NCBI RefSeq assembly: GCF_048820975.1
Contig: NZ_JBMEUF010000001.1
Location: 434,001-498,000 of the forward strand
DNA length: 64,000 nt
Origin: Glaciecola sp048820975
Lineage (GTDB): Bacteria; Pseudomonadota; Gammaproteobacteria; Enterobacterales; Alteromonadaceae
Reading direction: 5' to 3'
In this document: positions 25,983-34,320 of the stretch, piece by piece
Layout: every line of letters starts with the position of its first letter
Numbering within the stretch: the stretch's first letter is position 1
Translations under genes and position numbers: made by a program
Notes under the pieces: generated by a model
The model's database searches: none
What the model was told of the DNA's origin: nothing
What the model saw: only the letters and a program-made list of their open reading frames with translations

Positions 25983-27092
25983 ATGCAAAGTTTTATTCCT
26001 CAACGTAAATTACTAATGGGCCCGGGTCCTTCAGATGTAAGCGAACGAGTACTAAAGGCTCTTTCTAGACCAACCATTGGCCACTTAGATCCTAGCTTTA
26101 TTAAGTTAATGGACGAAACAAAAACACTACTTCAATATGTGTTTCAAACAAAAAATGAATTGACTATGCCCATATCAGCACCGGGCTCAGCGGGTATGGA
26201 AGCTTGCTTTGTCAATTTAATTGAACCGGGTGATAAAGTTATTGTATGCCAAAATGGCGTATTTGGTACCCGAATGAAAGAAAATGTAATACGTTCAGGC
26301 GGTGAACTAGTGCTTGTTGAAGACCCATGGGGTGAACAAACCAAGCCTGAAAAATTACGTGCTGCACTTGATGCTAACCCCGATACAAAAATAGTGGCAT
26401 TCGTTCATGCGGAAACGTCTACGGGTGTTCGAAATGATGCCCAAACCCTATGTGCGATTGCAAAAGAATATGATTGTTTAACGCTAGTTGATGCCGTAAC
26501 TACGCTCGCTGGTATTGAACTTCGTGTAGATGATTGGCAAATTGATGCTATATATTCAGGTACACAAAAGTGTTTGTCGTGTGTACCTGGTTTGTCACCA
26601 GTAAGCTTCAGTGAAGCCGCTCTAGAAAAAATAAAAAGCAGAAAAACACCCGTACAAAGTTGGTTCCTTGATCTTAATCTTATTCTTGGCTATTGGGGGC
26701 AGGGGGCGCAGCGAGCTTATCATCATACCGCGCCAGTAAATAGTATATATGCCCTGCATGAAAGCCTGTTGATGGTGAAAGAAGAAGGATTGGAAAATGC
26801 TTGGGAACGCCATCAAAATAATCATAATTACTTACGTGACGAACTTCAAAAAATAGGGCTTAACATGACTATTGATGCGGCGTATCGTTTACCGCAACTC
26901 AATTTGGTTGATATTCCCAAAGGCTGTGATGATGCTAAAATTCGTAAGCAACTACTAAACGAATTTGACGTAGAGATTGGCGCTGGTTTAGGTGCACTTG
27001 CCGGCAAAGTATGGCGTATTGGCTTAATGGGCGAAAGCAGCAATAGGCAAAAAATTGATACATGCATTGCCGCACTTAAAGCTGTTTTGTAA
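25983..27092 (+). CDS. Class V aminotransferase, alanine/serine-glyoxylate type
   Basis: 369-residue fold-type I PLP aminotransferase. The N-terminus LLMGPGPSDVSERVLKAL is the family hallmark. E-T-S-T-G (AETSTGV) and D-A-V-T-T-L-A-G stack on the cofactor, and the PLP lysine is K196 in SGTQKCLS. Family members interconvert alanine or serine with glyoxylate, or act in purine (ureidoglycine) catabolism; the substrate cannot be fixed by reading. The start at 25983 has AAGGG just upstream; a 16-residue upstream extension is unsupported. If serine-glyoxylate is used, the product hydroxypyruvate is one step from glycerate, but no direct link to the glycerate kinase operon is shown. Confidence 0.88.
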   Translation: MQSFIPQRKLLMGPGPSDVSERVLKALSRPTIGHLDPSFIKLMDETKTLLQYVFQTKNELTMPISAPGSAGMEACFVNLIEPGDKVIVCQNGVFGTRMKENVIRSGGELVLVEDPWGEQTKPEKLRAALDANPDTKIVAFVHAETSTGVRNDAQTLCAIAKEYDCLTLVDAVTTLAGIELRVDDWQIDAIYSGTQKCLSCVPGLSPVSFSEAALEKIKSRKTPVQSWFLDLNLILGYWGQGAQRAYHHTAPVNSIYALHESLLMVKEEGLENAWERHQNNHNYLRDELQKIGLNMTIDAAYRLPQLNLVDIPKGCDDAKIRKQLLNEFDVEIGAGLGALAGKVWRIGLMGESSNRQKIDTCIAALKAVL

Positions 27093-27127
27093 TTTACTAT
27101 TTTTTGCCGCTTAATTAAGTGCTTCTG

Positions 27128-27160
27128 GTGCTAACAGCCATTGTGTTTGTTAGCACTTTA
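27128..27160 (+). terminator. Hairpin downstream of the aminotransferase gene
   Basis: GTGCTAACA (27128-27136) pairs perfectly with TGTTAGCAC (27148-27156) over an 11-base loop and is followed by TTTA. It lies 36 bases past the stop; the weak T-run lowers confidence. Confidence 0.5.
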
Positions 27161-27323
27161 TACCTGCATTTTATTCCCCTCTCGCTTTGGCTTATGATAG
27201 TCTTGTTAATATTAAAAGCAGTGAAATAAGACAGTTACGTATTTACTATTATTTCAATAAGACTTGCTTATCAGTCTCTTGCTAGCTGCTACATCTATAA
27301 TAATTATAAATTGAGAGCAAATT

Positions 27324-28553
27324 ATGCTGCATAAGATTTGGTTGGCTTTTATTGTGAGTGCCTTTGTTGCCACTTGCGTGCAAGTGGCCATCACAGGTGA
27401 TTTCGGTAGTTTTGAAAACGTGATGACGGCCGTTACTGATATGGCTAAAACCAGTGTTAATATTGCGCTGGGCCTTATTGGCTTACTTGCTTTTTGGTTA
27501 GGCATTTTTAAAGTAGCCGAAGGTTCAGGTTTAATCACTAAGTTTTCTCGCGTACTCTCACCGTTCTTACGTAAAATAATGCCCGATATCCCGCGTGATC
27601 ACCCAGCACTTGGCAGCATTACCATGAATATGTCAGCTAATGTGCTTGGTTTAGATAATGCGGCTACTCCTTTTGGCATAAAAGCAATGCAAGACATGCA
27701 GTCTTTATCAAGTGTTAAAGATACGCTTACGAACTCTCAAATTTTGTTTTTAGTATTAAATACATCCTCAGTCACGCTTTTTCCTATTGCTGTATTTTTA
27801 TATAGAGCGGAACAAGGTGCTGCTCAGCCCACTGACGTATTTATCCCTATTCTACTTGCCACCAGTGCATCCACCCTGGCGGGTCTTTTAATTACTTGCG
27901 CGGTTCAAAAAATCAATTTATTTAATAAAACCGTTTTGCTGTATTTAGTGGGGATCTTTAGTTTTTTAGCAGCAGTTATTTTATACTTTGCTAACCTTGC
28001 TGCAGACCAGCTAGCCAGTCAATCTAGCTTTATAGCTAATTTTGCATTGTTTTTATTCATTGTAGTGGTATTAGTAATGGGGTGGCGCAAAGGGCAAAAT
28101 ACCTACGAGCAATTTGTTGAAGGCGCTAAACAAGGTTTTGAAGTTGCCATTTCAATTATTCCGTATTTATTGGCTATGCTAGTTGCCATCGCAATGTTAC
28201 GAGCGAGCGGCTTAATGGACTTAGTTACCCAATCGGTCGCTTATGTATTAGCGTTAGTGGGTATGGATACTCGTTTTGTTGAAGCAATACCTAACGCATT
28301 AATGAAACCATTAAGTGGCTCTGGTGCAAGAGCCCTAATGATTGAAACTATGCAGCATCATGGCGCTGATTCTTTTGTGGGTAGGTTAGCCTCAGTAATG
28401 CAAGGCTCAACCGAAACAACATTTTATGTATTAGCCGTTTATTTAGGGGCTGTAGGGATAAAGCATAGCCGGTATGCAGTAGGTTGTTGCTTAGCTGCAG
28501 ATTTTGCAGGTATTTTTGCAGCCATTACGGTTTCGTACTGGTTTTTTGCATAA
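27324..28553 (+). CDS. SpmA-SpmB fusion, nucleoside recognition (Gate) domain membrane protein
   Basis: 409 residues with about 10 membrane helices. The N-terminal half resembles spore maturation protein SpmA (NMSANVLGLDNAATPFGIKAM) and the C-terminal half SpmB (PLSGSGARALMIE, VGRLASVMQGSTETTFYVLAVY), each with a nucleoside-recognition/Gate domain. In Bacillus these are two genes needed for spore core dehydration; this organism does not look like a spore former, so the role must differ. Such fusions are common in Proteobacteria and of unknown function; transport has been suggested. Its 3' end overlaps the convergent maf gene by 29 bases. Confidence 0.85.
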   Translation: MLHKIWLAFIVSAFVATCVQVAITGDFGSFENVMTAVTDMAKTSVNIALGLIGLLAFWLGIFKVAEGSGLITKFSRVLSPFLRKIMPDIPRDHPALGSITMNMSANVLGLDNAATPFGIKAMQDMQSLSSVKDTLTNSQILFLVLNTSSVTLFPIAVFLYRAEQGAAQPTDVFIPILLATSASTLAGLLITCAVQKINLFNKTVLLYLVGIFSFLAAVILYFANLAADQLASQSSFIANFALFLFIVVVLVMGWRKGQNTYEQFVEGAKQGFEVAISIIPYLLAMLVAIAMLRASGLMDLVTQSVAYVLALVGMDTRFVEAIPNALMKPLSGSGARALMIETMQHHGADSFVGRLASVMQGSTETTFYVLAVYLGAVGIKHSRYAVGCCLAADFAGIFAAITVSYWFFA

Positions 28554-29145
28554 GCAGAGGATTAATACCTACATTGCTAAATAATTGACAGAGCTTTATC
28601 AAAGGCAAGCCTATTAAACTATTTGGGTCTTCTCCTTCTAGCTTTTCAAATAGGCTTATACCTAAGCCTTCTGATTTAAAACTGCCAGCACAATCAAGCG
28701 GCATTTCGGCTCTTACGTAGGCTTCTATCTCTGCCTTACTCAACTCTTTAAAATGCACAATAAAGGGCACCACCACCGTTTGTTTAGCCATACTTTCGCT
28801 ACAACTTTTAGGGCTAATTAAACTTAAACCTGTAAAAAAGGTAACCCGATTCCCACTTAGTAAACTAAGTTGCTGAATCGCATTTTCAACCGTATGAGGC
28901 TTTCCCAATATTTCACCGTTTGGCGCACAAAGAGACTGATCTGAGCCAATAATATAGTACTCCGGGTAGGTTTCAGATAAGGCTTCTGCTTTTGCTAAAC
29001 TAAGGCGCTTAACAAGGGATTCGGGGACTTCATGCGGTAAATGTGTTTCGTCTAATTCAGGAGAAGCTTGAATGAAAGGCAAATTTAATTTGGCTAATAA
29101 TTGAGCTCTATAGGGTGATGATGAAGCAAGTAGAATAGGGGGCAT
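28525..29145 (-). CDS. yceF: Maf-family nucleotide pyrophosphatase (YceF-like, m7GTP)
   Basis: 206-residue Maf/HAM1-fold pyrophosphatase that hydrolyses modified nucleoside triphosphates. LASSSPYRAQLLAKLNLPF is the phosphate-binding start, DETHLPHE holds the catalytic glutamates and IIGSDQSL contains the metal-binding aspartate. The first motif and the position beside yceD match E. coli YceF, which prefers m7GTP, rather than YhdE. It is divergent from the fatty-acid operon, exactly as in E. coli. The 3' end overlaps the convergent SpmAB-like gene. Confidence 0.9.
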   Translation of the reverse strand: MPPILLASSSPYRAQLLAKLNLPFIQASPELDETHLPHEVPESLVKRLSLAKAEALSETYPEYYIIGSDQSLCAPNGEILGKPHTVENAIQQLSLLSGNRVTFFTGLSLISPKSCSESMAKQTVVVPFIVHFKELSKAEIEAYVRAEMPLDCAGSFKSEGLGISLFEKLEGEDPNSLIGLPLIKLCQLFSNVGINPLLMQKTSTKP

Positions 29146-29305
29146 TTTGTATCAATCTATTTAAATAATGCAATAATAGCTTAATATTATCTTCATTCTT
29201 ATCGGTTTTCACCTGCAAGTTGTGGCCAGCTTGCATATATTATATTTTCTTACACCCTTGTTAAACATTGACTATTGCTGCGTAACTCTATATGATGCGC
29301 GCGCT

Positions 29306-29827
29306 ATGACAAACGTGAAACTACCTAAAAAACTTGATCCTGTAAAAAGTGCGCAAAAGCAGTCGTCTTATGACGGCATATACTTAGCGCATGAAATGCA
29401 GCGTTTCAGTAATACGGTAGCCGCAGTTGAGGCTGAAGTGCCTGTTAAAGTGGAGTTTTTAAAAGACGCGCAGGGTCTTACTTACTTTAAAGGCGAGATG
29501 CGTTCACACGTTCAGCTAGTTTGTCAAAGGTGTAATGAGGTACTCAATCATTCAGTATATACTGAATTTTGTTTTTCTCCCGTGCAGGGGAGCGAAGAAG
29601 GGAACTCATTACCCGACGCTTATGAACCGGTAGAGGTCGATGACCATGGAGAAGTTGATTTATTCCAGTTACTGGAAGACGAGTTGATTTTGTCTTTGCC
29701 AATAGTTGCGCTTCATCCACAAGAAGATTGCGCAATTCAAGCTAAGGACTTACAATTCGGTAAACTTAATCCGGAACCTGAGCGAGTAAACCCATTTGCG
29801 GTTTTAAAAGAGCTTAAGCGAGACTAG
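29306..29827 (+). CDS. yceD: YceD (DUF177), large ribosomal RNA accumulation protein
   Basis: 173 residues, the same length as E. coli YceD. The N-terminus VKLPKKLDPVKSAQKQSSYDGIY and the pair CQRCNEVLNH (cysteines near 75-78) match the family, as does the C-terminal NPFAVLKELKR. YceD is needed for normal 23S rRNA levels; the mechanism is not settled. The start is set at ATG 29306 from the family alignment; the longer open frame to 29222 would add 28 unrelated residues. First gene of the operon, nine bases before rpmF. Confidence 0.93.
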   Translation: MTNVKLPKKLDPVKSAQKQSSYDGIYLAHEMQRFSNTVAAVEAEVPVKVEFLKDAQGLTYFKGEMRSHVQLVCQRCNEVLNHSVYTEFCFSPVQGSEEGNSLPDAYEPVEVDDHGEVDLFQLLEDELILSLPIVALHPQEDCAIQAKDLQFGKLNPEPERVNPFAVLKELKRD

Positions 29828-29836
29828 GAGTAACCT

Positions 29837-30007
29837 ATGGCGGTACAAAAAAGTAAAAAATCTAGAGCAAAACGCGGAACGCGTCGTGCTCACGATTCAC
29901 TAACTGGCGCAACGTTATCTGTTGACGCAACCTCTGGCGAAACTCATCGTCGTCACCACGTGACAGCTGATGGTTTCTACAAAGGTAACAAAGTGATTGG
30001 CAACTAA
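29837..30007 (+). CDS. rpmF: 50S ribosomal protein L32
   Basis: 56-residue basic protein starting MAVQKSKKSRAKRGTRRAHD, the L32 signature. It lacks the zinc-binding cysteines found in some L32 forms, as in E. coli. The preceding AGGAG at 29826-29830 is a good ribosome-binding site. It is in the conserved yceD-rpmF-plsX order, which couples ribosome and lipid synthesis genes. Confidence 0.97.
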   Translation: MAVQKSKKSRAKRGTRRAHDSLTGATLSVDATSGETHRRHHVTADGFYKGNKVIGN

Positions 30008-30016
30008 GCATTAGCT

Positions 30017-31039
30017 TTGTCTACTATCACTATAGCAGTTGATATCATGGGGGGCGATCGCGGCCCCCATGTTTTTTTTAATGCTATCAAAAATATCCTT
30101 CGCGACTTCCCTCATGTATCTATAATTGTTTGCGGCGATGCCAGCGAGCAAGCTAACTACCAAACCTTAATTACTCAGCAGTACTCAACAAGATTGCTTT
30201 ACGAGTGTTGTGAGCAAGTTGTGCAAATGCACGATAAACCCGCAATGGCTATTCGCCAAAAACAAAATTCAAGCATGCGCAGAGCACTAGACTTAACCGC
30301 AGAAAAACGCGCTGATGGTTGCGTAAGCGGCGGTAATACGGGTGCACTTATGGCGAGCGCCTATTATGTTTTAAAGACTATTTCGGGCATATCTCGCCCC
30401 GCGCTGGCCACAATATTACCCACACAAGATCAAGGCAAAGTCTTACTGCTAGACTTAGGTGCTTCTATTCACTATAACGCAGAGAATCTTTTCCAATATG
30501 CAGTGATGGGTTCTGTGTTGATGGAAGAAAGTGAAGGTATTGATAATCCCAAAGTGGCTTTATTAAATGTTGGCGAAGAAGATAATAAAGGCCACTCTTT
30601 AGTTAAACATGCTGACTCTCTTATACGCTCTTTTGATAAGTTGAACTATATTGGTTATGTAGAGGGTAACGATATTTTTGCAGGTAAATCACATGTTGTT
30701 GTAACAGATGGTTTTACTGGCAATGTAGCGCTTAAGGCGAGTGAAGGAATAGCTGCGTTTTTGCGCAGTGAAATGATTGCGATTACAGAAAAGAACCTAC
30801 TTGCTCGATTATTGAGCAAATTATGCCTACCTTTGTTAAAAAGTTTGCACCAAAGAATGAACCCCGACCAGTATAATGGTGCTAGTCTGATAGGATTGCC
30901 GTCCATTGTTGTTAAAAGTCATGGGAACGCATCTACAGAAGCATGTTACTACGCTATTGTGCAGGCTATTTCTGAAGCAGAAAGTGCCGTTCCAGACAAA
31001 ATAAAATCAAAAATAGAGCAAGCTTTACTGGAGCATTAA
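30017..31039 (+). CDS. plsX: Phosphate acyltransferase PlsX
   Basis: 340-residue peripheral enzyme that converts acyl-ACP to acyl-phosphate for phosphatidate synthesis through PlsY. Landmarks are the N-terminal IAVDIMGGDRGPH, the SGGNTGALMA block and the C-terminal VVKSHGNASTEA. The start is TTG at 30017, nine bases after rpmF; the E. coli gene also begins with a non-ATG codon. fabH follows four bases after the stop. Confidence 0.95.
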   Translation: MSTITIAVDIMGGDRGPHVFFNAIKNILRDFPHVSIIVCGDASEQANYQTLITQQYSTRLLYECCEQVVQMHDKPAMAIRQKQNSSMRRALDLTAEKRADGCVSGGNTGALMASAYYVLKTISGISRPALATILPTQDQGKVLLLDLGASIHYNAENLFQYAVMGSVLMEESEGIDNPKVALLNVGEEDNKGHSLVKHADSLIRSFDKLNYIGYVEGNDIFAGKSHVVVTDGFTGNVALKASEGIAAFLRSEMIAITEKNLLARLLSKLCLPLLKSLHQRMNPDQYNGASLIGLPSIVVKSHGNASTEACYYAIVQAISEAESAVPDKIKSKIEQALLEH

Positions 31040-31043
31040 TTAC

Positions 31044-32003
31044 ATGTATTCGCGAATTATAGGGACGGGAAGTTATTACCCGAGCGAAGTCCGTTCAAAT
31101 GCAGATTTAGAACTGATGGTAGACACCTCAGATGAATGGATAACAGATAGAACCGGCATAAAAGAACGTCGCTTAGTAGGCGCAGAAGAAACGGCAGCCA
31201 CTATGGGCGCAGAGGCTTCAAAAGAAGCGTTATCAGCGGCAGGTATAGATGCATCCCAACTAGATATGATTGTATGCGCTACTACTAGCGGTAGATATTC
31301 ATTACCAAGCACCGCCTGTGAAATTCAAAAAATTCTTGGTGTAGACAATATTCCTGCTTTTGATGTGGCGGCGGCTTGTGCTGGTTATTGTTATGCATTA
31401 AGTGTGGCAGACCAATACATAAAAAGTGGCATGGCAAAACGTATTCTTGTTATTGGGACTGACTGCTTAAGCCGATTGATTGATCCCAAAGATAGAGGGA
31501 TGGTGATCTTATTTGGAGATGCGGCTGGCGCCACAATCATTGAAGCAAGTGAAGAACCTGGTATTCTCTCTACCCATATTAATGCCGCAGGTTCATATTC
31601 TGAATTATTGTACGTTGGCAATCCAACACGCGGTGATGAAGCTTCCGTACATGAAAATTGGGGCGTGATGAAGGGCAACGAAGTATTCAAAGTCGCAGTC
31701 ACTAAACTGAGCGAAATTGTTGAACAAACCTTGGCTGCTAACAATATGCAAAAATCAGATTTGGATTGGCTAGTGCCGCACCAAGCTAACTTTAGAATTA
31801 TTAAAGCAACCGCTAAAAAATTAGATATGTCGTTAGACCAAGTGGTGGTAACACTTGAAAAATATGGCAATACCTCTGCTGCTACTGTTCCCACTGCTTT
31901 AGATACGGCCATCCGCGATGGAAGAATAAAGCGCGGGCAACATCTACTATTAGAAGCTTTTGGTGGTGGATTTGCTTGGGCCTCTGCCTTAGTTAAATAT
32001 TAA
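31044..32003 (+). CDS. fabH: Beta-ketoacyl-ACP synthase III (FabH)
   Basis: 319-residue condensing enzyme that starts fatty acid synthesis from acetyl-CoA and malonyl-ACP. The Cys-His-Asn triad is visible: C112 in AAACAGYCYA, His in PHQANFRI and Asn in YGNTSAA. It lies four bases after plsX. A 114-base gap before fabD has no clear terminator, so readthrough is likely, possibly with an internal promoter. Confidence 0.96.
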   Translation: MYSRIIGTGSYYPSEVRSNADLELMVDTSDEWITDRTGIKERRLVGAEETAATMGAEASKEALSAAGIDASQLDMIVCATTSGRYSLPSTACEIQKILGVDNIPAFDVAAACAGYCYALSVADQYIKSGMAKRILVIGTDCLSRLIDPKDRGMVILFGDAAGATIIEASEEPGILSTHINAAGSYSELLYVGNPTRGDEASVHENWGVMKGNEVFKVAVTKLSEIVEQTLAANNMQKSDLDWLVPHQANFRIIKATAKKLDMSLDQVVVTLEKYGNTSAATVPTALDTAIRDGRIKRGQHLLLEAFGGGFAWASALVKY

Positions 32004-32117
32004 GTTAATCAAATGGCTATATAGCGCTTATTCTCTGGTAATTTGCGCTTTTGCACTGTATAAAAATAGCGTAAGTAACACGTAACATTTAAAAAATTAA
32101 AATAATAGGATAATTCC

Positions 32118-33035
32118 ATGAGCAAAATAGCTTGTGTTTTCCCAGGTCAGGGAAGCCAATCATTGGGTATGCTAAAAGACTTAGCTGAAAATTTCCCGTC
32201 GGTTAATGTGTGCTTTGAAGAATCTTCAGATGCCTTAGGCTATGATCTTTGGAAGATTTGTCAGCAAGGCCCTGAGTCATCTCTTAATCAAACAGAAATT
32301 ACACAACCCGCCTTATTAACAGCCAGTATTGCATGTTTACAAGTTCTACAGTCGGAACAAGGCATTCAAGCCGATTATTATGCTGGCCATAGCTTAGGTG
32401 AGTACAGCGCGCTTGTGGCTGCAAAGGTCATTGATTTATCCCAAGGGGTTAAAATAGTGTCGGCTCGTGGTAAATTTATGCAAGCTGCCGTGAAGCCAGG
32501 TGACGGTGCCATGTATGCCATTATAGGTTTAGATGATGAGGCCATTGCAACAATTTGTGAGCAAGTGGCTAACGAAACCAAACAAGTAGTTGCACCGGTC
32601 AACTTTAACTCGCCAGGTCAGGTAGTCATAGCGGGTCAAAAAGAAGCGGTTGTTCAAGCCGCTGCGGCAATTAAAGAAGCGGGTGCAAAACGTGCACTAC
32701 CTTTAGCGGTAAGTGTGCCATCTCATTGCGCTCTTATGAAAGGAGCCAGTGAAGAACTGAGTCATCTGCTAGATGAACTGCCTTTTGCTTCTCCGGTAGT
32801 ACCTGTTGTTAATAACGTAGATGTAGCTGTTGCCAATGATTCTAAGGCCATAAAGGATGCATTAGTGAGGCAACTTTACATGCCTGTTCAGTGGACTAAG
32901 AGCATTAATTATTTAGCCCAGCAAGGTGTAAGCGACATTATTGAAGTAGGGCCTGGAAAAGTACTCACAGGGCTTATTAAACGAATTGATAAAAGCATCG
33001 CTACACGCAGCTTCAATTCGCCATCAGATTTATAA
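32118..33035 (+). CDS. fabD: Malonyl-CoA:ACP transacylase (FabD)
   Basis: 305-residue acyltransferase that loads malonate onto ACP. The nucleophile is S92 in GHSLGEYSAL, with the partner H in VPSHCALM and the family opening VFPGQGSQ. A TAGGA sequence precedes the ATG at 32118. It is followed by fabG after 16 bases in the usual order. Confidence 0.96.
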   Translation: MSKIACVFPGQGSQSLGMLKDLAENFPSVNVCFEESSDALGYDLWKICQQGPESSLNQTEITQPALLTASIACLQVLQSEQGIQADYYAGHSLGEYSALVAAKVIDLSQGVKIVSARGKFMQAAVKPGDGAMYAIIGLDDEAIATICEQVANETKQVVAPVNFNSPGQVVIAGQKEAVVQAAAAIKEAGAKRALPLAVSVPSHCALMKGASEELSHLLDELPFASPVVPVVNNVDVAVANDSKAIKDALVRQLYMPVQWTKSINYLAQQGVSDIIEVGPGKVLTGLIKRIDKSIATRSFNSPSDL

Positions 33036-33051
33036 ACTCGAGACACAAAAG

Positions 33052-33789
33052 ATGAATGATTTATCAGGAAAAATTGCACTAGTAACCGGCGCTAGCCGAG
33101 GAATTGGTAGAGCTATAGCCGAACAGCTTGTAAACTGCGGCGCTTTTGTTATTGGAACCGCTACTAGTGATGGTGGTGCGCAGGCAATAAGCGATTATTT
33201 AGGTAGTAAAGGTAAGGGCTTGTGTTTAAATGTTACTAATGACGAAGACATTGCCAGCTGCTTAAAAGCAATTACAGAAGAATATGGTGCAATAGATTTA
33301 CTCATTAACAATGCCGGTATTACGCGTGATAATTTGATCATGCGCATGAAGGAAAGTGAATGGGACGATATTCTGCAAACAAATTTAACTTCTGTATTTA
33401 AGTTGTCAAAAGCGGTAATGCGCGGCATGATGAAGAAGAAGTATGGTAGAATAGTCACAATTGGTTCAGTGGTGGGTTCAACGGGCAATGGTGGACAAGC
33501 TAATTATGCTGCCGCTAAAGCCGCGGTAATTGGCTTTAGTAAATCTATGGCGCGAGAAATCGCTTCAAGAGGTATTACCGTTAATGTAGTAGCCCCCGGA
33601 TTCATTGACACTGACATGACGCGCAACTTAAGTGATGATCAAAAAGCAGCAATATTTAATGATATTCCTGCTAATAGATTAGGCCAACCAAATGAAATTG
33701 CGGCCACTGTGGCGTTTTTATGTTCAGACCTTGCTGGTTATATAACCGGTGAAACAATCCATGTAAATGGTGGAATGTTTATGAGCTAA
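33052..33789 (+). CDS. fabG: 3-oxoacyl-ACP reductase (FabG)
   Basis: 245-residue short-chain dehydrogenase that reduces 3-oxoacyl-ACP with NADPH. The cofactor loop is TGASRGIG, the NAG motif is LINNAGITRDNL, and the catalytic Ser-Tyr-Lys lies in IGSVVGSTGNGGQANYAAAKA. The C-terminal GETIHVNGGMFM is typical of FabG. The start is set at ATG 33052 from family length; a longer frame to 32986 overlaps fabD without a ribosome-binding site. Confidence 0.96.
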   Translation: MNDLSGKIALVTGASRGIGRAIAEQLVNCGAFVIGTATSDGGAQAISDYLGSKGKGLCLNVTNDEDIASCLKAITEEYGAIDLLINNAGITRDNLIMRMKESEWDDILQTNLTSVFKLSKAVMRGMMKKKYGRIVTIGSVVGSTGNGGQANYAAAKAAVIGFSKSMAREIASRGITVNVVAPGFIDTDMTRNLSDDQKAAIFNDIPANRLGQPNEIAATVAFLCSDLAGYITGETIHVNGGMFMS

Positions 33790-33869
33790 ACCAACATCAA
33801 CCAATAAATCGCAATTAAAACGTGATTTTAGGTTGATACTAAGCTATTTTTAACTAATAATTAACAACG

Positions 33870-33886
33870 TTGTGGTTTGACCACAA
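33870..33886. promoter_or_regulatory. FadR-like palindromic operator upstream of acpP
   Basis: A perfect 7-bp dyad (TTGTGGT, 3-base spacer, ACCACAA) lies 93 bases upstream of the acpP start. Its core TGGTTTGACCA fits the TGG-N5-CCA half-site pattern of the FadR operator and keeps TGACCA of the consensus. FadR activates several fab promoters in E. coli. Calling it FadR is inference; another dyad-binding factor is possible. Confidence 0.4.
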
Positions 33887-33979
33887 ATTAAATGATTGGT
33901 TAAGCTTGCATGGCAGGGATAAGGTCAATAAACTATCCACGCTAATTTTTTTAAAGGTATGTAAAGGAAACCTGTAATT

Positions 33980-34219
33980 ATGAGTAATATCGAAGATCGC
34001 GTAAAGAAAATCATTGTCGAGCAATTAGGCGTTAAAGAAGAAGAAGTAAAATCTGAAGCCTCTTTTGTAGATGATTTAGGTGCTGACTCGCTTGACACAG
34101 TTGAATTGGTAATGGCTCTTGAAGAAGAGTTTGATACTGAAATCCCTGATGAAGAAGCTGAGAAAATCACCACTGTTCAGTCAGCGATAGACTACATTAA
34201 CGCTAATAACGACGCGTAA
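33980..34219 (+). CDS. acpP: Acyl carrier protein
   Basis: 79-residue acidic carrier protein for fatty acid synthesis. The phosphopantetheine attachment site is S37 in LGADSLDTVELVM. The sequence MSNIEDRVKKIIVEQLGV is nearly that of E. coli AcpP. AAGGAAA precedes the start, as expected for a very highly expressed gene. A 190-base leader separates it from fabG, so it probably has its own promoter; a hairpin follows. Confidence 0.98.
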   Translation: MSNIEDRVKKIIVEQLGVKEEEVKSEASFVDDLGADSLDTVELVMALEEEFDTEIPDEEAEKITTVQSAIDYINANNDA

Positions 34220-34232
34220 TAAAGTTTCAAGG

Positions 34233-34259
34233 AAAACGGCTCTTCTGGGCCGTTTTTTT
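34233..34259 (+). terminator. Terminator/attenuator after acpP
   Basis: AAAACGGC (34233-34240) pairs with GCCGTTTT (34249-34256) around an 8-base loop, followed by more T residues. It lies 14 bases after the acpP stop inside the fab gene block, so it probably adjusts the ratio of acpP to fabF transcript rather than ending the operon outright. Confidence 0.8.
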
Positions 34260-34320
34260 GTATCTGAAGAATTATTTTTATTTATCAATTGTTACCTTTC
34301 AAAAAAGGTAGGAGGATTGC

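Noticed and set aside
30017..31039. An internal ATG as the plsX start
   Set aside because: The first internal ATG lies within the conserved DIMGG motif, so it would truncate the fold; the TTG at 30017 keeps the whole family N-terminus.
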